Positions 5,999 to 10,802 of a stretch of 10,811 nucleotides of DNA are shown piece by piece. The stretch is taken from contig JAHJQJ010000060.1 of the NCBI GenBank assembly GCA_018819325.1, forward strand, positions 1 to 10,811, written 5' to 3'. The stretch's first letter is position 1, and each line of letters opens with the position of its first letter. A model generated the notes under the pieces. That model searched no databases, was not told the origin of the DNA, and saw only the letters and a list, made by a program, of their open reading frames with translations. The stretch comes from Patescibacteria group bacterium (lineage in GTDB: Bacteria; Patescibacteriota; Microgenomatia; UBA1400; MFAQ01). Both the position numbers and the translations under genes were made by a program.

Positions 5999-7093
5999 AT
6001 GTCGCCTAAATTTTTCAAAACCATCGAGGATAAAAAAATACCTTTGCCGGTATTTTTTCCCGACGCCACCAGAGCTGTTCTTAAAACTCTTGACTCGGTT
6101 GACATCACAAACACCCAAACTCCAGGGGTCTTGGTTAATACCTTTCATCTCTATTTAGAACTGGGCAAAAGAGTTCTAATAAAACATGGTGGGGTAGGTA
6201 ACTTCATGAACTGGGCTGGTGGAATCATCTCCGACTCCGGCGGTTTTCAAGTAATGTCAGTAATAAAAGCCAATCCAGCCCAAGGCAAGGTCATAGACGA
6301 AGGGGTAATCTACCGACCGTCGAAAAACAAAAAAATTCTCTTTACCCCAGAAGAATCCATCAAGTTTCAATCACACATTAAACCAGATATGTTGGTAGTT
6401 CTAGACGACTTTACCCCTCCCCAGGCCAGTCGTGAGCAAGCAGAAGACACAGTCAACCGAACCATTGCTTGGGCAAGTCGTTGTAAGGACGAGTTTCAAA
6501 AAATCTACGCCAAAACTCCTAAAGCCAAACGCCCATATCTACTCGCCGTGGTTCAAGGTGGCGACTACCTAGATTTAAGGAAATACTGCGCCCAGGAGCT
6601 AGTCAAGATAGGTTTTGACGGCTTTGGTTACGGTGGTTGGCCCATGAGAGCCAACGGAGAGTTTAATTATCAGGTAGCTCAAACCATAGCCGACTGTACT
6701 CCCAAAGATTACCTGCTTTATGGTTTGGGAATCGGTAAGCCAGACGAGATAGTAAAACTGGTCAAAATGGGTTACCATATTTTTGATTGCGTTTTACCCA
6801 CCAGAGACGCTCGCCACCAAAGACTCTATGTTTACACCGCCAAATCAATAGATCAAATAAATCTTAACGACCCCAAGTTCTATAAATACCTCGTCCCCAC
6901 CAAACAAAAATACTACTCTGATACCAGCCCAGTCAGCACCGCCTGTGACTGCCTTTTGTGCACCAACTACTCTAAAAGCTACCTAAGTCATTTATTTAAA
7001 ATAGGAGATTCTACTGCCATGAGGTTAGCCACCATCCACAACCTCCGTTTCTACTCCCTCCTCATGGAAAAACAAAAAACCCGACTAACTTAA
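5999..7093 (+). CDS. tRNA-guanine transglycosylase family protein, variant substrate pocket
   Basis: Canonical Tgt exchanges G34 of tRNAs for preQ1. This 364-residue protein has the barrel and zinc site: the general-base motif SDSGGFQ (D79), AVVQGG (Q186), the nucleophile motif FDCVLPTR (D263), and zinc ligands C316, C318, C321 and H347. Two pocket segments differ. The bacterial FDECTP reads LDDFTP (136-140), so the Cys that helps select preQ1 is Phe138. The GGLAVGE loop reads GGWPMRANGE (212-221). It therefore belongs to a divergent TGT clade whose base substrate may not be preQ1. No queuosine biosynthesis gene is in the window. It follows hicA after 9 nt without a Shine-Dalgarno, and converges with the DUF5679 gene. 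Confidence 0.85.
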   Translation: MSPKFFKTIEDKKIPLPVFFPDATRAVLKTLDSVDITNTQTPGVLVNTFHLYLELGKRVLIKHGGVGNFMNWAGGIISDSGGFQVMSVIKANPAQGKVIDEGVIYRPSKNKKILFTPEESIKFQSHIKPDMLVVLDDFTPPQASREQAEDTVNRTIAWASRCKDEFQKIYAKTPKAKRPYLLAVVQGGDYLDLRKYCAQELVKIGFDGFGYGGWPMRANGEFNYQVAQTIADCTPKDYLLYGLGIGKPDEIVKLVKMGYHIFDCVLPTRDARHQRLYVYTAKSIDQINLNDPKFYKYLVPTKQKYYSDTSPVSTACDCLLCTNYSKSYLSHLFKIGDSTAMRLATIHNLRFYSLLMEKQKTRLT

Positions 7094-7129
7094 AAAGCTT
7101 CATCGGATCTTTTGTATTTAAACTTAAGA

Positions 7130-7276
7130 CTATTTTACGGCCCCAATTTTAAACATTTTTGTACCGCAATCTGGGCATACTGACTTAGTAGCTGGTTTTC
7201 CATTCTTCATGGTTACTTCCTCAAAATCATCACCCACATCTTTCTTAGCGCGGCATTTTACACAATACATTGTCAT
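7130..7276 (-). CDS. DUF5679-like zinc-ribbon mini-protein (48 aa)
   Basis: This short minus-strand frame encodes 48 residues beginning MTMYCVKCRAKKD and ending CPDCGTKMFKIGAVK. Two CxxC knuckles (C5/C8 and C34/C37) should hold one zinc. Between them lies VTMKNGKPATKSV, typical of the DUF5679 group, which is common in CPR bacteria and some archaea. The role is unknown; nucleic-acid or ribosome association is a guess from the small basic zinc-ribbon form. A Shine-Dalgarno-like GGGGGTGA lies just upstream, supporting ATG 7276 (a second Met is at 7270). It sits 46 nt downstream of the 81-aa gene and may share its transcript. Confidence 0.85.
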   Translation of the reverse strand: MTMYCVKCRAKKDVGDDFEEVTMKNGKPATKSVCPDCGTKMFKIGAVK

Positions 7277-7280
7277 TTTA

Positions 7281-7290
7281 CTTCACCCCC
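7281..7290 (-). promoter_or_regulatory. Shine-Dalgarno of the DUF5679 gene
   Basis: GGGGGTGAAG on the minus strand matches the anti-SD with one substitution and ends 4 nt before the ATG at 7276; its GGTGA core ends 6 nt before it. It helps confirm a gene too short for ordinary ORF calling. Confidence 0.65.
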
Positions 7291-7322
7291 TTCTGTTTTT
7301 TCAAAAGCCTTTTTAAGAAGTA

Positions 7323-7568
7323 CTACCTAAAAAGATAGTGCCACAAGGCTAACTCCAAGGCTACAGCAAGCATAGTCAGTATAATCGTCTTTGTCAAGTC
7401 CGTTCGCAAATAAGACTTATATATTTTTTTCGTCATTTTGGCTTGCCCAGAATCTTTTTTACCCAAACCTAGCTTATCAATATTCACTTTAAAACCCACA
7501 ATTTCCCCTTGTCCTCGTCTATTTTGCACACGCCTCTTTTGCTTTTTTGTCCTTCTTGTTCTTGCCAT
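7323..7568 (-). CDS. Small basic protein with C-terminal membrane anchor, unknown function
   Basis: The 81-residue protein is very basic at the N-terminus (MARTRRTKKQKRRVQNRRGQ). It ends in a hydrophobic segment at about residues 61-79 (TIILTMLAVALELALWHYL) with only one residue after it, so it looks tail-anchored with a cytoplasmic basic head. The head could bind nucleic acid or phospholipid. Codons for about KDSGQAKM carry the minus-strand copy of the REP-like palindrome at 7432-7455. A good promoter (TTGGCT-17-TATAAT) lies directly upstream, supporting ATG 7568. I do not recognise the family. The promoter, frame and position argue that it is a real gene. Confidence 0.75.
   Translation of the reverse strand: MARTRRTKKQKRRVQNRRGQGEIVGFKVNIDKLGLGKKDSGQAKMTKKIYKSYLRTDLTKTIILTMLAVALELALWHYLFR
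7432..7455 (-). repeat. REP-like palindrome inside a reading frame
   Basis: On the + strand it reads GTCATTTTGG, CTTGC, CCAGAATCT, identical at 22 of 24 bases to the intergenic copy at 181-204. The stem ATTTTGG/CCAGAAT has one mismatch. It contributes about eight codons to the linker between the basic head and membrane anchor of the 81-aa protein. Confidence 0.65.
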
Positions 7569-7577
7569 GATTCGTAA

Positions 7578-7606
7578 ATTATAGCTAAAATGTCTGCCTA
7601 AGCCAA
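7578..7606 (-). promoter_or_regulatory. Promoter of the 81-aa gene
   Basis: On the minus strand: TTGGCT (7601-7606), 17-nt spacer, perfect TATAAT (7578-7583). It ends 9 nt before the ATG at 7568, leaving a leader of only about 2-3 nt and no Shine-Dalgarno. It is divergent from the DUF4446 promoter. Confidence 0.75.
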
Positions 7607-7636
7607 GTGGAGATTATGTCGATATTCATAATTTTC

Positions 7637-7645
7637 TGATAGAAT
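7637..7645 (+). promoter_or_regulatory. Extended -10 of the DUF4446-DUF3048 pair
   Basis: TGATAGAAT matches TGnTATAAT with one mismatch. It ends 7 nt before the ATG at 7653, so the transcript would start at or next to the start codon. No clear -35 is present at 16-18 nt. Confidence 0.6.
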
Positions 7646-7652
7646 TACTTTC

Positions 7653-8108
7653 ATGGATTTTATTTTAATTTCACTCATTGGTCTAGTTGTCTGGTTAGCA
7701 TTGATCACATTTTTTTACATCAGGCTCTCTTTTCACTATCGCCACCTTACCCAGGGCGTTACCAAAAAAAATCTTCTTTCTTCCCTTAACCATCTCATTG
7801 CTCAGTCCAAAATAAACAAAGAAGAACTAGACATGTTAACCCAAAAAGTAGACAGCGAAATTAAACAAAACAAACTCCATCTTCAAAAAATTGGTTTCAA
7901 GCGATTCAACCCTTTCACCAACACGGGTGGCAACCAAAGCTTTACTCTCTGTTTGCTAGATGAAAACAACACAGGTATTGTGATAAGCTCATTACATAGT
8001 AGAGAGTCAACCAGACTCTACGCTAAAGAAATTACCAAAAGCAAATCAGAAACAGTCTCTCTCTCTTCCGAAGAGCAAGAGATAGTAAAAGAGGCAACAA
8101 AAAAATAA
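7653..8108 (+). CDS. DUF4446 family protein, membrane-anchored
   Basis: It has 151 residues. An N-terminal membrane segment lies at about 4-25, then a coiled-coil-like helical stretch at about 35-78. The conserved DUF4446 core follows: LQKIGFKRFNPFTNTGGNQSFTLCLLDENNTGIVISSLHSRESTRLYAKEI, with the TGGxQSF and SRExTRxYAK motifs. LSSEEQEIVKEA closes the domain as usual in the family. The function of DUF4446 is unknown. It is probably anchored in the membrane with the core on the cytoplasmic side. The next gene starts 2 nt after the stop, so the two are likely co-transcribed. Family assignment is from motif recall. Confidence 0.88.
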   Translation: MDFILISLIGLVVWLALITFFYIRLSFHYRHLTQGVTKKNLLSSLNHLIAQSKINKEELDMLTQKVDSEIKQNKLHLQKIGFKRFNPFTNTGGNQSFTLCLLDENNTGIVISSLHSRESTRLYAKEITKSKSETVSLSSEEQEIVKEATKK

Positions 8109-8110
8109 CT

Positions 8111-9262
8111 ATGCAAATTTCCGCTAAATCCAAACTAATAATCATTCTGGTTGCTACTTACCTTTCCTCAGCTGGTCTTACTTTTGCTTTCTGGCCAACG
8201 TCTTCAGGCCTTGTGTCTCCAAGTATTGTCACCGACCCGTCTGGCCAACCAACCATTGATCCAGGCGAACCAAGAACTGAAGCATGCCCTCTAAACAGCG
8301 CCTTATACACAAAAACAGAAAAAGCTTTATGGGAAACACGTCGCCCCATGGTCGTTATGATAGAAAATCACACAGAGGCTAGACCCCAATCTGGTCTATC
8401 CAAGGCAGACATTGTTTACGAAACCATTGCCGAAGGTGGTATTACCAGATTCATGGCCGTCTACTACTGCGACGCTGCTTTTGGTGACACTATCTTGGGT
8501 CCAGTCAGAAGCGCTAGAACATACTTCCTAGACTGGGCTTCAGAGTATTCTGAAAATCCTATTTATGTTCATGTTGGTGGAGCCAATACTCCAGGCAAGG
8601 CCAATGCTCTAGGGCAGATAGGCGACTACGGTTGGGCAGGGGAGAACGACCTTAACCAGTTCGGTCTTTCTGTTAACGAATGCAGAAGAGATTACGACAG
8701 AATAGGCCACGATGTAGCCACAGAGCACTCTATGTACTGTTTCACAGAAGCCCTTTGGAAATTAGCAGACAAACGAGGTTGGTCCGCCATAGGAGAAGAT
8801 AAAGAGTCTTGGGATGAAACCTTTACTTCTTGGAAGTTCACCAATAAAAAGCCAGAAAACGGTGATCCAGCTACCAACATAACCTTTGACTTCTGGGACA
8901 AATTCAGCCAATACACCGTGAACTGGCAATACAGTGCAGACACCAAGGTTTACAAGAGAATCAATGGTGGTAAGAGTCAAATAGACAACAACACAGATAA
9001 TCAATTAGAAGCTACCACAGTCATGATTCAATTCGTCACGGAAACCGGACCGATAGACGATCTAAAACATATGCTCTACGGTACCACTGGTGCCGGCAAG
9101 GCAATCGTCTTTACCAATGGTCAAGCAGAAAACTTAACCTGGAAAAAGAAAACCCGTTTAGATCGCACCATCTTTTACAATTTAAAGGGCAAAGAATACA
9201 ACTTCCAACCCGGTAAAATCTGGATAGAAGCCGTCTCTACCAGCAACACCATCTCGTATTAA
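8111..9262 (+). CDS. DUF3048 (YerB-like) surface or secreted protein
   Basis: The protein has 383 residues. An N-terminal hydrophobic segment (about 8-27) with a basic start could be a signal peptide or anchor; no lipobox cysteine follows, unlike Bacillus YerB. The first DUF3048 domain begins at PMVVMIENHTEARPQSGLSKADIVYE and includes GGITRFMAVYY and LGPVRSARTYFLDWA. The C-terminal half contains the second domain, with YGTTGAGKAIVFTNGQ and a final KIWIEAVS. The substrate is unknown; an extracytoplasmic role is inferred from the leader. No Shine-Dalgarno is seen, and it lies 2 nt after the DUF4446 gene. An exact 18-bp direct repeat begins 3 nt past its stop. Confidence 0.9.
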   Translation: MQISAKSKLIIILVATYLSSAGLTFAFWPTSSGLVSPSIVTDPSGQPTIDPGEPRTEACPLNSALYTKTEKALWETRRPMVVMIENHTEARPQSGLSKADIVYETIAEGGITRFMAVYYCDAAFGDTILGPVRSARTYFLDWASEYSENPIYVHVGGANTPGKANALGQIGDYGWAGENDLNQFGLSVNECRRDYDRIGHDVATEHSMYCFTEALWKLADKRGWSAIGEDKESWDETFTSWKFTNKKPENGDPATNITFDFWDKFSQYTVNWQYSADTKVYKRINGGKSQIDNNTDNQLEATTVMIQFVTETGPIDDLKHMLYGTTGAGKAIVFTNGQAENLTWKKKTRLDRTIFYNLKGKEYNFQPGKIWIEAVSTSNTISY

Positions 9263-9265
9263 CTT

Positions 9266-9283
9266 CACATCTTGACTTTTCCA
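9266..9283 (+). repeat. Left copy of 18-bp direct repeat
   Basis: CACATCTTGACTTTTCCA here is identical to 9861-9878. The pair brackets the GIY-YIG/REP block. This copy includes TTGACT, but no -10 lies 16-18 nt downstream, so it looks like a disconnected half of the promoter that is intact at the right copy. Confidence 0.85.
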
Positions 9284-9317
9284 ACCCCCTTGTCTTTCTG
9301 AACTCACCCCGTCCTCC

Positions 9318-9352
9318 GTCATTCTGAACGTAGTGAAGAATCTAGCGAAGCG
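9318..9352 (+). repeat. REP1, left inverted repeat of the GIY-YIG unit
   Basis: It starts GTCATTCTGA, has ACGTAGT in the middle, and ends GAAGAATCTAGCG followed by AAGCG. Bases 9313-9345 match 9722-9754 at 32 of 33 positions. The GTCATTCTGA and GAAGAATCTAGCG parts are repeated inverted at 9668-9697. The unit folds as ATTCT..AC-GTA-GT..AGAAT with two G/A mismatches. Confidence 0.85.
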
Positions 9353-9367
9353 TTTCCTCTTGTAATA

Positions 9368-9373
9368 TACAAT
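9368..9373 (+). promoter_or_regulatory. Possible -10 of the GIY-YIG gene
   Basis: TACAAT ends 9 nt before the ATG at 9383, matching the spacing of the other short-leader promoters here. No convincing -35 is visible; REP1 occupies the upstream region. Confidence 0.35.
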
Positions 9374-9382
9374 TAATCTCAA

Positions 9383-9667
9383 ATGAAACAGTGGTTTGTC
9401 TATATTATCACTAACCATAAAGATACAGTTCTATATACGGGCATTACTAATAATCTGAAGCGACGAATCTGGGAACATCAAGAAAAAATTGTTGGTAACT
9501 CATTCTCCAAAAAATATAGACTCTACAAACTTATCTGGTTTGAAATATTTAATGACCCTCAGCAGGCCATTGAGATAGAAAAGAAAATCAAAGGTTGGAC
9601 CAGAGACAAAAAGATTAATATGATAAAAACTAAAAATTCAACCTTCCAAGATTTGAACTCACGCTAA
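9383..9667 (+). CDS. Single-domain GIY-YIG (URI) nuclease family protein
   Basis: This 94-residue protein spans the whole short GIY-YIG domain of the COG2827 type. VYI (6-8) and YTG (18-20) are the GIY and YIG strands. They are followed by TNNLKRRIWEH (22-32), with R27 at the catalytic arginine position and H32. FSKKY comes next, then AIEIEKKIKGW (62-72) with E66 at the metal-binding glutamate, and the closing TFQDL. Catalytic residues look intact. Such proteins are numerous in CPR and Bacteroidetes genomes and mostly uncharacterised; a DNA nicking or cleaving role is inferred. The gene lies between inverted repeats REP1 and REP2. REP2 begins on the base after the TAA stop. Confidence 0.9.
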   Translation: MKQWFVYIITNHKDTVLYTGITNNLKRRIWEHQEKIVGNSFSKKYRLYKLIWFEIFNDPQQAIEIEKKIKGWTRDKKINMIKTKNSTFQDLNSR

Positions 9668-9697
9668 CGCTAGATTCTTCGTTTCACTCAGAATGAC
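9668..9697 (-). repeat. REP2, right inverted repeat of the GIY-YIG unit
   Basis: On the minus strand it reads GTCATTCTGA, GTGAAAC, then GAAGAATCTAGCG. Outer 10 and inner 13 bases are identical to REP1 and only the 7-nt centre differs. It abuts the GIY-YIG stop codon. Confidence 0.85.
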
Positions 9698-9702
9698 CAC
9701 CT

Positions 9703-9719
9703 TAGAGGATTTTCCTCTA
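9703..9719. other. Short perfect stem-loop between REP2 and REP3
   Basis: TAGAGGA (9703-9709) and TCCTCTA (9713-9719) pair over a TTT loop. No T-run follows. It marks the junction of the two REP pairs. Confidence 0.55.
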
Positions 9720-9721
9720 TC

Positions 9722-9754
9722 CCTCCGTCATTCTGAACGCAGTGAAGAATCTAG
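9722..9754 (+). repeat. REP3, near-identical direct copy of REP1
   Basis: CCTCCGTCATTCTGAACG, one variable base (C here, T in REP1), then AGTGAAGAATCTAG: 32 of 33 bases match 9313-9345. With REP4 it forms an ORF-less inverted pair about 110 bp long. Confidence 0.85.
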
Positions 9755-9779
9755 GTAGCCAAGGCGACCGCATCTTTTA

Positions 9780-9834
9780 CGCTTCGCTAGATCCTTCACC
9801 AGGCCTGCCTGCCGGCAGGCAGGCTCAGGATGAC
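9780..9834 (-). repeat. REP4, REP unit interrupted by a 22-bp perfect palindrome
   Basis: On the minus strand it starts GTCATCCTGA and ends TGAAGGATCTAGCGAAGCG, matching the outer parts of REP1 including its AAGCG extension. In place of the short centre is a 22-bp perfect palindrome at 9803-9824, made of GCCTGCCTGCC and its complement. This G+C-rich core is unlike the surrounding A+T-rich DNA. Similar G+C-rich palindromes recur in CPR assemblies, as far as I recall. Confidence 0.8.
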
Positions 9835-9860
9835 GAGAAAGGAGATGTTATTCAACAAGC

Positions 9861-9878
9861 CACATCTTGACTTTTCCA
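9861..9878 (+). repeat. Right copy of 18-bp direct repeat
   Basis: CACATCTTGACTTTTCCA is identical to 9266-9283. It contains the -35 box used by the regulator gene downstream. Confidence 0.85.
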
Positions 9879-9894
9879 CATAGAAAGATATACT
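9867..9894 (+). promoter_or_regulatory. Promoter of the wHTH regulator gene
   Basis: TTGACT (9867-9872), 16-nt spacer, TATACT (9889-9894). Transcription would start near 9901, leaving a leader of about 40 nt before the ATG at 9942. No clear Shine-Dalgarno is seen in that leader. Confidence 0.65.
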
Positions 9895-9941
9895 GCAGTT
9901 AATTCCTGCTCAATAATATATTTTTAGACCCGTTTGTCAAC

Positions 9942-10523
9942 ATGGCACAACTATCAGACTTCATCATTTCAAGAGTTAGAGTAAAACTTTTATCCATTTT
10001 TTTAAGTAAGCCCAACGGGATGTATTACGTTCGTGAACTTACCAGAATGGCCAAAGAAGAAATAAACGCCATCAGAAGAGAGCTAAAAAGAATGCAAGAC
10101 GTTGGCATGTTAAAAAGTGAAAAAAGAGGTAATAGGCTTTATTACACATATCAGACCTCTTACCCCTTTTACCCAGAACTTTTAAATCTGGTCATCAAAA
10201 GCTCCCCAGTTGGCCAGCAACTAATTAAAAACAAATCAAAATTAGGTTTTATCAAATACGCCTTCTTATCTCAAAAATTAATCCGTGGCATAGATAGAGA
10301 CGCAGAGCACATAGATCTCTTAATAATTGGCAAGGTCATCATGCCCCAGCTATCTCTAATTGTAAAAAAACTAGAAAAAATCTTAGGTTCAGAAATAAAC
10401 TACTCATCAATGACAGAGGAAGAATATAAGTACAGAAAATCAAGAAAAGATCCGTTTATCACCTCCGTCTTGCTTCAGCCTAGAACAATGATCATCGGTG
10501 ATGAAACTAAATTACTAGCCTAA
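9942..10523 (+). CDS. Winged-helix regulator with a degenerate nucleotidyltransferase-like C-terminus
   Basis: The protein has 193 residues. At about 10-72 is a winged helix of the ArsR/MarR-like type, with YYVRELTRMAKEEINAIRRELKRMQDVGML as helix-turn-helix and EKRGNRLYYTY as the wing. At about 100-187 is a MNT-type nucleotidyltransferase pattern: HIDLLIIG (123-130), LEKILGSEIN, TEEEYKYRKSRKDPFI and MIIGDE. The catalytic GS motif is not recognisable and the first Asp of the DxD pair is His123, so transferase activity is probably lost. It is likely a DNA-binding regulator. The stop overlaps the next start as TAATG. The promoter lies in the right direct repeat. Confidence 0.75.
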   Translation: MAQLSDFIISRVRVKLLSIFLSKPNGMYYVRELTRMAKEEINAIRRELKRMQDVGMLKSEKRGNRLYYTYQTSYPFYPELLNLVIKSSPVGQQLIKNKSKLGFIKYAFLSQKLIRGIDRDAEHIDLLIIGKVIMPQLSLIVKKLEKILGSEINYSSMTEEEYKYRKSRKDPFITSVLLQPRTMIIGDETKLLA

Positions 10524-10729
10524 TGACCCATACTCAAAAAATAATCAAGGTAGGTAACTCACTTGCAGTCACCATCCCCTCGCCTTTGGTAAAAACCCTA
10601 GGGTTAAAAGCAAAAGACAGCGTTTTGGTGGTCCAGAAAGACGCAGAAAGTATCACCTATAAATTCCTAAGTAAGAGTTCACACTTCCTGAATGGGTTTT
10701 ACCAAACCACTTCTCTGATCATCTTGTAA
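10523..10729 (+). CDS. SpoVT/AbrB (MazE-like) DNA-binding protein, possibly shortened
   Basis: This 68-residue protein carries a swapped-hairpin AbrB domain: QKIIKVGNSLAVTIPSPLVKTLGLKAKDSVLVV (5-37), with the GNS and AVTIP hallmarks. Such proteins act as dimeric DNA-binding regulators or toxin antidotes. After residue 47 the sequence no longer resembles the usual tail. In another frame, from 10675, the DNA reads EFTLPEWV... to a TAA at 10735-10737, which could be an original tail lost by a frameshift. It is coupled to the winged-helix gene by a 1-nt overlap, and no RNase toxin partner is visible in the window. Confidence 0.75.
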   Translation: MTHTQKIIKVGNSLAVTIPSPLVKTLGLKAKDSVLVVQKDAESITYKFLSKSSHFLNGFYQTTSLIIL

Positions 10730-10764
10730 GTACATAAATATACCGATACATCCATAAATTGTTC

Positions 10765-10793
10765 TTGACATATGCTTGGGTTCTTGTTAAACT
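10765..10793 (+). promoter_or_regulatory. Promoter with overlapping inverted repeat
   Basis: TTGACA (perfect -35, 10765-10770), 17-nt spacer, TAAACT (10788-10793). An inverted repeat CTTGGGTT (10775-10782) and AACTCAAG (10790-10797), with one mismatch, straddles the spacer and -10 and could be an operator. The ATG at 10803 follows 9 nt after the -10. Confidence 0.65.
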
Positions 10794-10802
10794 CAAGTTA
10801 AG

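Larger units (their letters stand above)
9284..9860. mobile_element. Candidate mobile cassette: GIY-YIG gene plus two inverted REP pairs
   Basis: Between the 18-bp direct repeats lie, in order: a degenerate half REP (GTCTTTCTGAAC, 9292-9303), REP1 (+), the GIY-YIG gene, REP2 (-), a 7-bp hairpin, REP3 (+), and REP4 (-) with a 22-bp palindrome. The arrangement resembles an element with terminal inverted repeats next to an ORF-less relative. No known transposase is present; mobilisation by the GIY-YIG nuclease or by a factor in trans is inference. The block boundaries are set by the direct repeats. Confidence 0.5.

Noticed and set aside
5957..6148. Minus-strand 63-codon frame at the hicA/tgt junction
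   Set aside because: It is antisense to the hicA end and the Tgt N-terminus and shows no coding features.
7094..7129. Terminator between the convergent tgt and DUF5679 genes
   Set aside because: Only a 5-bp AAAAG/CTTTT pairing with a large loop was found, too weak to call.
8158..9004. Minus-strand open frames under the DUF3048 gene
   Set aside because: They are shadows of a well-supported coding region, with no domain, start context or promoter.
9182..9418. Minus-strand 78-codon frame across the DUF3048 end and REP1
   Set aside because: It is built partly from antisense DUF3048 and partly from the repeat; no independent support.
9266..9878. CRISPR-like or tandem array
   Set aside because: The repeats alternate in orientation, have unequal spacers and differ in their centres; no cas genes are present.
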